From positions 1 through 20,997 of IMG/VR virus record IMGVR_UViG_3300046557_000206: a stretch of DNA of 20,997 bases; one strand, 5' to 3'. Shown in pieces: positions 1-8,190 of this stretch. Positions within the stretch are counted from its first letter, which is position 1; each line of letters begins with the position of its first letter. The DNA comes from a virus. Below the pieces are notes generated by a model. It saw only the letters and a list, made by a program, of their open reading frames with translations. It was not told where the DNA came from and did not search any database. A program made the translations under genes and the position numbers.

Positions 1-1090
1 TTGGAGCGATCAATTGAGGCCGCGCCATTCTGTTCTTGGCTTCGATGATCTGTGAGACTGTCCTGTTGTATTCTTTCTGGATAGGGATAAGATCCTTTAT
101 CACCGACTCGGCATAGAACCTTCCAGTTGGAATATGATCTATCTTCGAGAATGGGTATCTCATATTTTGGTACGGCCACGTTGTAGACAGGCTTAGTATC
201 TGCTCTCCAGCCCAAATGATTACTGCCCCTGCTGGGTAATTCGGACACGGCTTCACCCACATCTCTTTAACGTAAACAAGTTCTCGTGAAGTAGCCGAAG
301 CAATACCTAAAGCAGAAAAGAATCGCTGCTCTAGAGAGAGTCCTGTAGAAGATACGTCTGTCTCTGCTTCTAGACCATACGTACCCTTAACCCAATCCGC
401 ATCCTTGGCAGCCGCGTGAATAACATAAGGCTGATTCTCAATCTCTTCCTCTTCCAAATCGGGTGCGAAGAGATGAAACGCGTTAATTGGGTCTAAACAG
501 ACTGAACCAGGAACTCCAGAGGAATCGGGCTTATCGGGGTCGTAATACGTCTTAATAAACGCCGATCCGCATATCAAGGCCCAAAATACTGTTCGACGTT
601 TAACTGGCTCAAATCCAAGTTCTTGGAACAGATACTCAGAGATTGCTTCTGCCGCCCTACTTGACGTAATATCTTTATCTTCTGTGGTGTTTGGGACCAC
701 ATAGTATTGTAGCCGCTCTTTGCTGAGTTTGGTAAGTTCTTTTCTAATAACTGGACGAATCTTATTAACAACAAGTCTAACTCGCCACTTTGGAGCGGGA
801 GGTTCGTACAGCTTGTAAAACTCAAAGTTATTTGTTGCTGTTCCAACCCATTCCACCCACTGTCGGCCGAAGTAAAACGCCATATTGTAGTACCAGTCAC
901 GCTCAAAAGAAACGCGCTGATCTTTGGCAAGCTTAAACTTCTTTTCGCAATCCGCCAGAATCTTTTGTGATTCTTCTTTTGAGAGTTTCTGAGCCTGTTC
1001 AGGACCAGACATATAAACCATCTGGTTCATAGCCTGTTCAGACATTTGCTGTCCCTGTTGGCCGGGAGCGGCTGGCATCGTATCAGTCAT
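1..1090 (-). CDS. Phage portal protein, P22-like (partial, C-terminus beyond left edge)
   Basis: Reading the minus strand from ATG 1088-1090 gives 363 codons with no stop to the window edge, so the C-terminus lies outside. The portal is the dodecameric ring at one capsid vertex through which DNA is packaged and ejected. Visible support: an N-terminal stretch with FYFGRQWVEW, then KWRVRLVVNKIRPVIRKE, then VFWALICGSAFIKTYYDP, and near the visible end FYAESVIKDLIPIQKEYN followed by IIEAKNRMARPQ. This pattern is typical of P22-type portals. The N-terminus is rich in Gln and Met (residues 1-30). It lies downstream of the large terminase in the same operon, as expected for a packaging module. Its start overlaps the stop of the upstream membrane-protein gene by 8 bases. 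Assigned from remembered family patterns, not a search. Confidence 0.88.
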   Translation of the reverse strand, partial: MTDTMPAAPGQQGQQMSEQAMNQMVYMSGPEQAQKLSKEESQKILADCEKKFKLAKDQRVSFERDWYYNMAFYFGRQWVEWVGTATNNFEFYKLYEPPAPKWRVRLVVNKIRPVIRKELTKLSKERLQYYVVPNTTEDKDITSSRAAEAISEYLFQELGFEPVKRRTVFWALICGSAFIKTYYDPDKPDSSGVPGSVCLDPINAFHLFAPDLEEEEIENQPYVIHAAAKDADWVKGTYGLEAETDVSSTGLSLEQRFFSALGIASATSRELVYVKEMWVKPCPNYPAGAVIIWAGEQILSLSTTWPYQNMRYPFSKIDHIPTGRFYAESVIKDLIPIQKEYNRTVSQIIEAKNRMARPQLIAP

Positions 1091-1454
1091 TTAGAATCCC
1101 CAAATCCCTAAAATCGTCCTCATACGATACCAGCACTTCTCCATTGGCAACTGCCCCTCCATATGCCCTAGCCACTCTCTCTAGTTCTGCTTCATCGGAA
1201 CCAGATACATAGTCAGGACTAGGCGAAGAGATTGAGTTGGTTGCTTGCAGGGTTTGGTACGTCCACTGATCCGCGCTCATCAGTCTGTCCAGCAAGTTCT
1301 TTCTCTCTTGCTGCCAACTTAACTGCTCTGCGTAGTGCTGCTCTCTCTCGCTTTGCAGTTGGATCTTCGAATCGGTTCGCATCCAAGAAATCAAGAAGGC
1401 CATAAAGGTCAATACCGCAAGTAAGCAGACCGTCAAACAGATTCCCAAAATCAT
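1083..1454 (-). CDS. Small single-pass membrane protein with coiled coil, upstream of portal
   Basis: 123 residues. Residues 3-23 form one hydrophobic helix (GICLTVCLLAVLTFMAFLIS), followed by a charged, Gln/Glu-rich predicted helix (about 30-60) and an acidic tail. The start is supported by AGGAAG seven bases upstream of the ATG. Its first 236 bases are read in another frame as the 3' part of the zinc-finger gene, so two reading frames appear to be used on one strand. The stop overlaps the portal start by 8 bases, suggesting translational coupling. Function unknown; a spanin-like or virion membrane role would be speculation. Confidence 0.7.
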   Translation of the reverse strand: MILGICLTVCLLAVLTFMAFLISWMRTDSKIQLQSEREQHYAEQLSWQQERKNLLDRLMSADQWTYQTLQATNSISSPSPDYVSGSDEAELERVARAYGGAVANGEVLVSYEDDFRDLGILND

Positions 1455-1686
1455 TGATCTGCTTCCTTAGATCGTCGAGTTCTTCTTGGAGTCGTTCCAT
1501 CGAACGATCGTCAGAACGAGTGTATCCTGCAATCTTTGCCATCTGATCTACGCAATAGTTACAGTAATAGACGTGACCAAAGAAATCTTCGATCATTTCC
1601 ATATCCATAAAAAATTCGCGATCAGATGCTCCACCACAAAGCCGGCAATGACCTGGAGAGCGAGCAGCAACTTCTACCAGATACAT
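1219..1686 (-). CDS. Small protein with a Cys4 zinc-finger-like N-terminus and coiled coil
   Basis: 155 residues. CRLCGG (C14, C17) and YYCNYC (C42, C45) make a plausible four-cysteine zinc site, followed by a Glu/Arg-rich coiled coil (about 61-80) and a basic C-terminal third ending NQLNLFA. The ATG at 1684-1686 overlaps the stop of the preceding gene as TAATG, so it is probably translated by coupling. The C-terminal 78 codons share DNA with the membrane-protein gene in another frame. The cysteine pairs argue the N-terminal half is real. Whether the protein runs to its full length is less certain. Partner and role are not recognised. Confidence 0.65.
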   Translation of the reverse strand: MYLVEVAARSPGHCRLCGGASDREFFMDMEMIEDFFGHVYYCNYCVDQMAKIAGYTRSDDRSMERLQEELDDLRKQINDFGNLFDGLLTCGIDLYGLLDFLDANRFEDPTAKRERAALRRAVKLAAREKELAGQTDERGSVDVPNPASNQLNLFA

Positions 1687-1970
1687 TACTTCTTAGAACT
1701 CTTCGCCTCAGCCTCTTCCGCAGGGGCTTCCTCTTCTCCGCTTGCAGCCGCTTCGTCTGCCTTCTTACGCGCAGCGGGAGTAACAGCAGCGATTGTACCT
1801 TCCGGGCCAATCGGAATATTAAGGATAACAGCAGGCGTATCTGGAGAAACCTGATGAAAGGCGGAACCAATGCTGGAATTCAACTGCCACGGACGAGTAC
1901 CATCGAACTCCACATCGAATGATGCAACAATCTCATCCGTATCGAAGTTCTTAATATCAAATCGGACCAT
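1686..1970 (-). CDS. Small hypothetical phage protein with acidic Ala/Glu-rich tail
   Basis: 94 residues from ATG 1968-1970, which overlaps the terminase stop as TAATG. A TTG six bases further upstream would add two residues but is less likely. Residues 1-65 look like a compact beta-rich domain (FDIKNFDTDEIVASFDVEF and AVILNIPIGPEG). Residues 66-94 are low-complexity Ala/Glu/Lys ending KSSKK. It sits between the large terminase and the zinc-finger gene in the packaging part of the late operon. No function recognised. Confidence 0.7.
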   Translation of the reverse strand: MVRFDIKNFDTDEIVASFDVEFDGTRPWQLNSSIGSAFHQVSPDTPAVILNIPIGPEGTIAAVTPAARKKADEAAASGEEEAPAEEAEAKSSKK

Positions 1971-3484
1971 TACCAATCATCTCCTAGCATCGAGTTAACG
2001 TCTTTTGCCCCGTAATCTTGCAACCTTGTGAGGTCTAGATCCACCCCGTATCTAGGAGAATCTAGAACTAGCGCCTCTGAGCTACCCAACAGATTCTTCG
2101 GTTCCGGTAGTGATACTTCATCTGCTGAGAATCTACTTGCAACTCCGTAACGTAAAGCGTCACAAGCGTGATCGTCTTTCTTAACTGGGACTTCTTTAAT
2201 ATTATTCGTCGCTTCGATCTTACGACTAGACCATCTGCCCCAACGGTACCGTTGCATTTCCCAGAGTAGTTTCTCACAATTCCTCGCAATCATGAGTTGA
2301 TTACTCTCAAGCAATCTAGCTACCCTGTTAATACCTCCAGGTACATTATTATTCCCGAGAGCAATTGAGAGGCCACACTCCACATACTCGATTTGAACAG
2401 AAGTACCCGTTATTGGGTCTGTATTTCTGATAGACGGATCGCCTACGATAAAAGTCGGGTCAACTCCAAGAACCTGGCATCGTTCCCTAATTTGGCTCGC
2501 ATGATAGGAAACAATCTCTCCCGACACGTAGTATTCATCATAAATAAGCAATCGACCGTCAGAGTCCGCCGCAATCCATAGGAAACAGGTGGGGTTATTA
2601 AATCCATGGTCCATCGCAAGGAAGTGCGTCCATTTTGTACGGACAGTCTCCCAGCGTTCTGTGCCAAGAATGGGTTGGATAACGTTGGCGCCTTCCTTAA
2701 GATACCTTCCATAGATCAGACCACCAATCTGAACGAACTTACCGTGACGTCGTGCTTGCTTTTCCTCCTCAGTCATACCAGCCAGGTACGAATCAATTTC
2801 ATTCGTGTTGATATAGATATTTGAATCCATCCCTACTTCAATTACATAAGGATCTGGATTCAATTTCGAGGGCAAATAGATATCATCGTACACCCACGTC
2901 ATTCCATCTAGCGGTGTCATAGTAAGAATCCATGAACCACTAATATCAATTAGACGAGCCATATTCTCGTTGAAAATTTCCTTCGGAGGCTCTTCATCAA
3001 ACCAAATAATATGACGAGAGGTACCCGCATGTTTATCTACATCTTGGTCATACGAAAGGAACTCCATCGTTGAACCATTAGCTAGAGTCAACATACGGGT
3101 ACTCTTCTGGAAAGATTTCTCCCAGCTCCCGTCAATTAACTCGCTTGGGGGCATCCAGCGAGCAATCTCTGGTTTCATTATCAATTCGAATCCATGGTCG
3201 AAGTCCACAGAAACGCCACGGGCTTGAATAGGTGGTGGAGGAGTAGGTCGATAGGGGTGCTTCCCTGTCAACCACATAATCATCTCTGTAGCGCCACATA
3301 CCGTTTTCCCCGCTCGGTTGCCTCCCATTAAGCCGCGGCCTTTAGCCATAGAGGCGTGAATAAGTCTCTGATGTTCCATCGGCTTGTAACCAAAGACACT
3401 AGGCCGAATCGACGTCCTTCTAAGGACAGAAGTTAGTTCAGCTAGAATCTCTTGTTCCGCTAGAACTCGTGCCTTTCTCGCCAT
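1970..3484 (-). CDS. terL: Terminase large subunit (packaging ATPase and nuclease)
   Basis: 504 residues, usual size for the family. The protein powers DNA translocation into the prohead and cuts concatemers. Visible motifs: Walker A GLMGGNRAGKT (51-61), Walker B IIWFDEEP (159-166, D163/E164), coupling motif LTMTP (187-191), then a C-terminal RNase-H-like nuclease with acidic candidates in AMDHGF (D292), VGDPS (D349) and KDDHACDALRYG (D437, D438, D442). The ATG at 3482-3484 is preceded by GATAGGGAG very close to the start, with AAAGGA further upstream. The 5' end overlaps the small membrane gene by 47 bases. The stop is fused to the next gene's start (TAATG). Confidence 0.96.
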   Translation of the reverse strand: MARKARVLAEQEILAELTSVLRRTSIRPSVFGYKPMEHQRLIHASMAKGRGLMGGNRAGKTVCGATEMIMWLTGKHPYRPTPPPPIQARGVSVDFDHGFELIMKPEIARWMPPSELIDGSWEKSFQKSTRMLTLANGSTMEFLSYDQDVDKHAGTSRHIIWFDEEPPKEIFNENMARLIDISGSWILTMTPLDGMTWVYDDIYLPSKLNPDPYVIEVGMDSNIYINTNEIDSYLAGMTEEEKQARRHGKFVQIGGLIYGRYLKEGANVIQPILGTERWETVRTKWTHFLAMDHGFNNPTCFLWIAADSDGRLLIYDEYYVSGEIVSYHASQIRERCQVLGVDPTFIVGDPSIRNTDPITGTSVQIEYVECGLSIALGNNNVPGGINRVARLLESNQLMIARNCEKLLWEMQRYRWGRWSSRKIEATNNIKEVPVKKDDHACDALRYGVASRFSADEVSLPEPKNLLGSSEALVLDSPRYGVDLDLTRLQDYGAKDVNSMLGDDW

Positions 3485-3659
3485 GCTCCCTATCTCGATC
3501 CTTTAAAAAAGGCAAGTCGCTAATTGGCATGATACCTACCATAACCATACCAATTACTAACTCTGGTATGGAAGGATCTGGCCCATAAAGCCCGTCTATA
3601 ATTACAAGTATGCCTAAGAGAAAGATCACTACTCGTCGAATCACATCAAAGAGGTTCAT
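3438..3659 (-). CDS. Small membrane protein next to endolysin, possible holin
   Basis: 73 residues from ATG 3657-3659, preceded by GTAGAGAGATT. A longer frame starting at 3704 would run into the endolysin gene and is rejected. Two hydrophobic stretches are visible (VVIFLLGILVIIDGLYG, about 9-25, and IPELVIGMVMVGIMP, about 30-45), followed by a highly charged hydrophilic tail (DRDREHGEKG). Two membrane segments, a short length, a charged C-terminus and a position directly after the amidase fit a holin that releases endolysin. That role rests on context, not on a recognised family motif. The 3' end overlaps the terminase start by 47 bases. Confidence 0.7.
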   Translation of the reverse strand: MNLFDVIRRVVIFLLGILVIIDGLYGPDPSIPELVIGMVMVGIMPISDLPFLKDRDREHGEKGTSSSGTRDSS

Positions 3660-3682
3660 AATCTCTCTACAGGGCCGAGAAT

Positions 3683-4552
3683 TTAAGGCGTAAAGCGTCC
3701 CCACAAATCTCCAGTGGGGTTTTCTCCTACGACTGGACCAGTTTTCTCCATGTACGTGTTATTCACGTCAATTGGAGCGTAACCGAAGTCCTTAGTAGCT
3801 TCCTCTAGAGCGGCGTTCGTTGGGAGCCAAAATTTGCCGCCATCGAATACAATAAAAGCATTTCCCCAATTATTAGCGTCACCATTCTTTACAAGAACTC
3901 TCACACTATCATCTCCTGGCGTAGGCATTGGTGCGCTAACTAGGAGCGAGCCAACGCGAGTACGGAATGTATCAATTCGATCTTGGTAACCAGCCCAATC
4001 TTGTCCGCTCTCCCACGGACCAAAAGGATCAATTTTCCGGCCAGGGGTTGAAGTACCGGGTCCACACCATTCTTTATGAGCAAAGACTACCAGAGGATCA
4101 GTCCAACCGAAATTCTTCATTACTTCGGCGCAGAACTTAGCTGTAGAGTCTATTTGGGCTTCTGGATACGCTTCCGCGCCCGTTCCTGGATTTCCAATTT
4201 CGATTGAGACTGTGTTAAAGTTAACTTTGTCTTGAGCAATAGTTCCGAGCGGCGTGTTGTAAGGCCCACCTTTACCGCCGTGATTACAAGAACCAGCAGC
4301 ACAAACATAAATGGTACCGTTCCGAGAAATGTAGACATTACTAATAGGAGCAGAATCACTACCACTAGTAATGTAAGACGCATCTCCCGCACCATCAGAA
4401 CTTTTCCCGCTCGCTGTGTGATGAACTGTGATTCCTTTAAGTGCATCAAAACCGCCGTGGCTATTAGAACGAGTAGCCCAGCCGCCTTGCTCGACGACTG
4501 GATAACCCGTCCATCTAGCCAAATCAGCTAGATTAGAAATAAAGATACTCAT
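3683..4552 (-). CDS. Endolysin: N-acetylmuramoyl-L-alanine amidase (Amidase_2/PGRP fold)
   Basis: 289 residues. It would cleave the amide bond between muramic acid and the stem peptide for lysis. The zinc-amidase signature is visible: GITVHHTASGK (H44/H45), VSIEIGN (E118), FAHKEW (H159) and PGRKIDP (D175), matching the order of ligands and catalytic residues in the family. After about residue 190 a separate C-terminal region (210-289, with aromatic residues such as NNWGNAF and KFWLP) may be a wall-binding or other accessory domain that I do not recognise. No signal peptide is seen, so export would need the adjacent putative holin. The ATG overlaps the stop of the acidic small ORF as TAATG. 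Confidence 0.92.
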   Translation of the reverse strand: MSIFISNLADLARWTGYPVVEQGGWATRSNSHGGFDALKGITVHHTASGKSSDGAGDASYITSGSDSAPISNVYISRNGTIYVCAAGSCNHGGKGGPYNTPLGTIAQDKVNFNTVSIEIGNPGTGAEAYPEAQIDSTAKFCAEVMKNFGWTDPLVVFAHKEWCGPGTSTPGRKIDPFGPWESGQDWAGYQDRIDTFRTRVGSLLVSAPMPTPGDDSVRVLVKNGDANNWGNAFIVFDGGKFWLPTNAALEEATKDFGYAPIDVNNTYMEKTGPVVGENPTGDLWGRFTP

Positions 4553-4689
4553 TAGAGTCCTTGTGTTGCTTCCTCGACTGTCTCTTCTCCATGCTCTACT
4601 TCTGGCATTTCCTCGGGAACTTCTTCACCATCATCCTCCATACCCTCCGGCTCTTCTGCCGGAACTTCCTCAGGACCAGTCTCACTCAT
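4552..4689 (-). CDS. Very small acidic protein (45 residues) upstream of endolysin
   Basis: ATG at 4687-4689 to TAA at 4552-4554 gives 45 residues beginning MSETGPEEVPAEEPEGMEDD; it is dominated by Glu, Pro, Gly and Asp with no Lys or Arg. AGAGAGGAAATCA immediately upstream is a good ribosome binding site, and the stop is fused to the endolysin start (TAATG). Without this ORF the 144-base gap in a tightly packed operon would be unexplained. It is probably intrinsically disordered. It could act mainly as a translational coupler for the endolysin. Confidence 0.6.
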   Translation of the reverse strand: MSETGPEEVPAEEPEGMEDDGEEVPEEMPEVEHGEETVEEATQGL

Positions 4690-4701
4690 TTGATTTCCTC
4701 T

Positions 4702-4998
4702 CTAGGCAGGCATGTTGCCATTAGTTAGAACAGCTGACTTATAATCCATCAAGGACATATTATTTGGTAGTCCAAGACCAAGAATAACAGAACGTTCCTG
4801 ATACCATTCACGTTCTTCATCAGAAACTGAACCGTCCTCTATACCGGCTCCAGTAAAATACCAACGCTTAGCGTCATTAACTGTATTTGTATTCGGAGAG
4901 ACAGTCTGTCGATTGAAGTAAGTACGTTCTTTCGCCTCCCACGAAGAACCTACCTCAGCAGTAAGCCGAAGCATCACAAGATCCGCTATGCTAGGCAC
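4702..4998 (-). CDS. Small hypothetical phage protein (late operon)
   Basis: 98 residues from a GTG start (4996-4998) that overlaps the preceding gene by 8 bases. Predicted mostly helical with the segment AKRWYFTGAGIEDGSVSDEEREWYQERS in its middle (about 44-71). No cysteines, no membrane segment and no recognised domain. It follows the tail-fibre genes and precedes the lysis genes, so a small virion or assembly role is possible but not shown. Confidence 0.7.
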   Translation of the reverse strand: MPSIADLVMLRLTAEVGSSWEAKERTYFNRQTVSPNTNTVNDAKRWYFTGAGIEDGSVSDEEREWYQERSVILGLGLPNNMSLMDYKSAVLTNGNMPA

Positions 4999-5269
4999 TA
5001 GCAGGCCAATTCGCTTGAACTGATGAGAGAATCATTCCATCTGTAATAACAGATTCATCTCCACCAGGATTAGGAATATTAGCATCGAGTGCGTAGGAAT
5101 AGGCAGCTTCTACGTCAGATGCCGAGGCTACTGCCCATCTAATCTCTTCTAGGTAGAGATTAGGTGCAACCGGACCTCCCTTTGACTGCTGCTCCTGTGC
5201 AATAGCAGACATAATGCGAGAAATGTATGCCTGATCGTTCACACATATACCTATAGTCTTGTAAGACAC
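4991..5269 (-). CDS. Small hypothetical phage protein after tail fibres
   Basis: 92 residues from GTG 5267-5269, placed directly against the TAA of the upstream tail gene (TAAGTG). Contains CVNDQAYISRIMSAIAQEQQ and a helical segment around residues 43-62 (EEIRWAVASASDVEAAYSYA). Function not recognised. Its position between fibre genes and lysis genes suggests a minor tail or assembly protein. Abutting and overlapping boundaries on both sides support co-translation. Confidence 0.7.
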   Translation of the reverse strand: MSYKTIGICVNDQAYISRIMSAIAQEQQSKGGPVAPNLYLEEIRWAVASASDVEAAYSYALDANIPNPGGDESVITDGMILSSVQANWPASA

Positions 5270-5977
5270 TTAGTAACCAATCCTTTCCATAGTCCACCAA
5301 CAACGGGACCCTTGCAGAGCTTTACCACTTCCGTCAGCTGAGTAATAAAAGGCTAATTGATCTGCTGCCTGAACATTAGCAAAGATCGTTTGAATTTGGG
5401 CATTACACCAGTTTCCGTTCATACTGTTTACCACATCCACATTCGCAATAATAGAGAGACTTCGAAATTGCACGCAGGAAACGGTTACATATTGACCTAC
5501 TGGTGTAGTTACATTAGCTGTAAAAGAAGCAGTCAGTCGATAAGTACCGGGATAAGTTGCAATGACTCTGCTCGGAGGGTTACTCCCCATTCCTACAGAC
5601 ACATCTATAGTAATAGGAACCTCTGCATTAGACCCTGGTATAGTAGGGTTACCCGTTACTCTACCAGCGGCATAACAAGGACTTGGTACCCATACTCCTG
5701 CAACTCTCTCCCAGATTACATTACTACCAGTATCAAAACATCTCGCTCCATTTGGAGGACTGGTCCAAGCAGCATCTCTAGCGGCAGCAGAAGCAAAAAT
5801 AGGAAATGATCCATCAAACTTCCATGCCATATCTGTAGGATTAGATCCAGTACGACGAAGAACTTGTTGATCTACTCCTGATGGAATTCTATTATCCACG
5901 TATTGCTTAGTAACAGCCTCAAGAGCAAGCGTTGGATCAGCGGGTAGAGATATAGGAGTAGTTGATTTTCTACTCAT
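5270..5977 (-). CDS. Tail fibre / receptor-binding-like protein
   Basis: 235 residues. The N-terminus has DPTLALEAVTKQYVDNRI, a variant of the DPxxxxxAxTKxYVD motif frequent in phage fibres. The C-terminal part (about 95-235) is beta-rich with small-residue strands (GTYRLTASFTANVTTPVGQY) and ends CWWTMERIGY, resembling a C1q/TNF-like or other trimeric fibre head. Such proteins bind the host surface. The ATG overlaps the upstream fibre gene stop as ATGA. The same motif in the upstream fibre suggests the two share an attachment module. Confidence 0.75.
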   Translation of the reverse strand: MSRKSTTPISLPADPTLALEAVTKQYVDNRIPSGVDQQVLRRTGSNPTDMAWKFDGSFPIFASAAARDAAWTSPPNGARCFDTGSNVIWERVAGVWVPSPCYAAGRVTGNPTIPGSNAEVPITIDVSVGMGSNPPSRVIATYPGTYRLTASFTANVTTPVGQYVTVSCVQFRSLSIIANVDVVNSMNGNWCNAQIQTIFANVQAADQLAFYYSADGSGKALQGSRCWWTMERIGY

Positions 5978-7341
5978 CCAAGTACCGTGATTCTATAATC
6001 ACCTGCTGCTGGAGCGACAGCAAATCGAACAGTCACATTATTAGTATCAGTTGCCTCAACATCACACTCTACTTCATCCCATGGAGTAGTTGAACGAATC
6101 ACTGAAACAAGTACGTCACGCGTTCCAAAAGCATGGTTAACTACGGTTGAAGTAGCAGCGGCACAAGCAGCAGAAAGCTTACGAGCAAGTGTCCCTGCCA
6201 TAATTGTTGCCAAGTTAGCAGGGGTCAAATCTTCTGGAGCGCCAGCGCTTGCAGTAACACGACCTTTGATTGTATTCTGGTTCATGTTTGCCATCTTGGC
6301 ATTTGTTACTGCCGAGTTGGCAATTGTGGTAGCATTGGAACTCGCCGGTGCAGTTACATCGCCAGTAAGAGCAGCACGACTAAGAAGATCAGCAGCAACA
6401 ACGAGAGAAGCGTCCACAGTAACGTCAAAAGCGTTACCGTTCTGAACAAGACCAGCACCAGCAGTTAAAGCTGTTCCAGCGCCAAACTGTGCCCAAACTG
6501 TTGTAGTTGATCCTGGAGTAATTGGAGCGTCAGTTGTACAAACCCAAACAGTGTTACCTAGAGTTGTACCTTCCGAGACAAAGGCAGCAGCACCTTCTAG
6601 TTCTCCTACAGCATCGGCGTCCGTTGCCCTAGTCCATGCGCCAGCAGCAACTATATAAATACCATTCTGCGATCCTGTAGTCTGATTCTTAACAAGAACT
6701 CGATCACCAACAATCGCTGACACACCATCAATTGTCTGCGCAGCCGAAAGAGAAATGTTAACTGTTGTTGCACATCTAACTGCTTCTTTCCAGGAAAGTC
6801 CTGCTGCTACGTTATCAACGTAATTCTTAGTAGCAGCGTCCTGAGCACCCGTAGGATCAGCTAAGTTAATAATTCTTTGGCTGTTAAGATTAACGCTAGC
6901 CGTAGGAACACCAAGAGCAGAAAGTGCAATTGCTGAGTGAGCAGCATTATCATGCGTTGGGTTACCGTGTGCGTGATCCGAACGAGCAAGCGTAGCAGCA
7001 GCACCGTTTGTAGATGAAGCACCAAAAGTAGCTTCTGCTGTTACTGCTCCAAAAGCTTCTCGACCATGCTTGTGATCTTCACGCGCATACGTAGTAGCAA
7101 CGCCGACTACAGCAGCATCACCGACTGCTTGAGTTGTAACCGTTGTCGCTGGTACTGCTCCTGCTCCACCTTGTGCAGCAACCCAGCCAGAACCATTGTA
7201 CCAATAAAGAATGTTACCGCCGGTATCGAAATAAATTTGACCCTTGACAGGCAAGGAAGGAGCAGATGGAAGATTCTGAATTACAGCATTCTGTAATTCT
7301 AGTTTCGTTAGATCAATTGCGGTCTGAAACTTACGAGCCAT
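5974..7341 (-). CDS. Tail fibre protein with paired HxH motifs
   Basis: 455 residues, Ala/Thr/Val-rich and repetitive. The N-terminal domain (1-60) has GQIYFDTGGNILYWYNGSGW, a fibre attachment pattern. DHKHG (89-93) and DHAHG (122-126) match the HxH motif of T4-type fibres, where histidines bind metal ions along the trimer. DPTGAQDAATKNYVDN follows (about 162-177), then a beta-structured repeat region (VLVKNQTTGSQNGIYIV, TVWVCTTDAP) found in many fibres. The start has TAGGAG seven bases upstream of the ATG. Probably an elongated homotrimer binding the host surface. Specificity cannot be read from the sequence. Confidence 0.85.
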   Translation of the reverse strand: MARKFQTAIDLTKLELQNAVIQNLPSAPSLPVKGQIYFDTGGNILYWYNGSGWVAAQGGAGAVPATTVTTQAVGDAAVVGVATTYAREDHKHGREAFGAVTAEATFGASSTNGAAATLARSDHAHGNPTHDNAAHSAIALSALGVPTASVNLNSQRIINLADPTGAQDAATKNYVDNVAAGLSWKEAVRCATTVNISLSAAQTIDGVSAIVGDRVLVKNQTTGSQNGIYIVAAGAWTRATDADAVGELEGAAAFVSEGTTLGNTVWVCTTDAPITPGSTTTVWAQFGAGTALTAGAGLVQNGNAFDVTVDASLVVAADLLSRAALTGDVTAPASSNATTIANSAVTNAKMANMNQNTIKGRVTASAGAPEDLTPANLATIMAGTLARKLSAACAAATSTVVNHAFGTRDVLVSVIRSTTPWDEVECDVEATDTNNVTVRFAVAPAAGDYRITVLG

Positions 7342-7349
7342 CCGTACTC

Positions 7350-7994
7350 CTAAGAGAGATAAGCCTTACCAGAAAAGGCAGTAGCAAACGACACGATTAC
7401 ATTTGGTCCCGAATAAACAATGTCGCCTTCAACTTGAGCACCACTAGAATCTACTACTGTGACATTTGGAACGAAGGGTAGACCATGAGTAATTGTCCAT
7501 GTTATTGCGGGAGTCCCTTGATTAAATACATAACTCTGTGGACCACCTGATCCGCCTCCACCAGAACCTAATGGATCATAAAGAAGATCAGCTTCCGCTT
7601 GCGTGAGAAAAAGTGCATCGGCTTCTGCCTCGGTTAAATAACCATTTCCACTTCCTACAGGGGATAGAGGATCTGTGAGAATGTCGTGGAGATTAACAGG
7701 TGAGGGTAATCCTGAGGTTACTAAAAAGGCCCATTCGAGAGAGCCACCTTGTAGAGAAGGAATTTCTTCATAGACGACGTAATAGGTACCATCTGGCGTG
7801 ATGTTGTCGTTACATTCTAGAGCAATAGACCAAACCCCAAAGCCATTTGTAACTCCATCAACTAGTGGTCCTACTTCTGTCCAATTGTTCTTACGGAAAC
7901 CGTTAGTAGGACGAATGTAAATCCGAATCTTAGCGCCAATGATCGGATTAAGTGATGGATCTACGAGCGTGTTGGTAACCGTCTTAGTTGCCAT
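7350..7994 (-). CDS. Tail fibre/appendage protein, upstream fibre gene
   Basis: 214 residues. Residues 1-90 look like a beta-sandwich module (TNTLVDPSLNPIIGAKIRIY, then TYYVVYEEIPS). The middle repeats YLTEAEADALFLTQAEADLLYD, a short helical duplication typical of fibre shafts, then a GSGGGGSGG linker. The last third (TITHGLPFVPNVTVVDSSGAQVEGDI) resembles fibre or collar C-terminal domains. The ATG (7992-7994) has AAGGTAG upstream and overlaps the upstream gene by 11 bases. Best read as a short fibre or fibre-attachment protein. Confidence 0.75.
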   Translation of the reverse strand: MATKTVTNTLVDPSLNPIIGAKIRIYIRPTNGFRKNNWTEVGPLVDGVTNGFGVWSIALECNDNITPDGTYYVVYEEIPSLQGGSLEWAFLVTSGLPSPVNLHDILTDPLSPVGSGNGYLTEAEADALFLTQAEADLLYDPLGSGGGGSGGPQSYVFNQGTPAITWTITHGLPFVPNVTVVDSSGAQVEGDIVYSGPNVIVSFATAFSGKAYLS

Positions 7995-8181
7995 CTGTTT
8001 CTACCTTAACGGCAACGATTGTCCCAGTCTCGGTCTCAACAAATTCTACAGGTTCCAGAACTCGAAAAGAACCTACTGGGTCCTCAATTGGCTTTGCTTT
8101 GGCTTCTTTCTTTTCTACAGGAAGCGGCACTATCTGGTAGTTGGCCGTTTCCCTAAACTTCGAAAGGACATTAGGAGTCAC
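7984..8181 (-). CDS. Small hypothetical charged protein
   Basis: 65 residues from GTG 8179-8181, with AAGGAAA well placed upstream. The middle is Lys/Glu/Pro-rich (EKKEAKAKPIEDP); the C-terminus is beta-prone (GTIVAVKVETDGN). It overlaps the next fibre gene by 11 bases and starts 9 bases after the previous stop. No recognised domain. Could be a small virion or assembly component. Confidence 0.6.
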   Translation of the reverse strand: MTPNVLSKFRETANYQIVPLPVEKKEAKAKPIEDPVGSFRVLEPVEFVETETGTIVAVKVETDGN

Positions 8182-8190
8182 GTAGTTTCC

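Noticed and set aside
5357-5809. 150-residue plus-strand frame in the tail-fibre region
   Set aside because: Ser/Arg/Tyr-rich shadow of the fibre gene, opposite to every neighbour.
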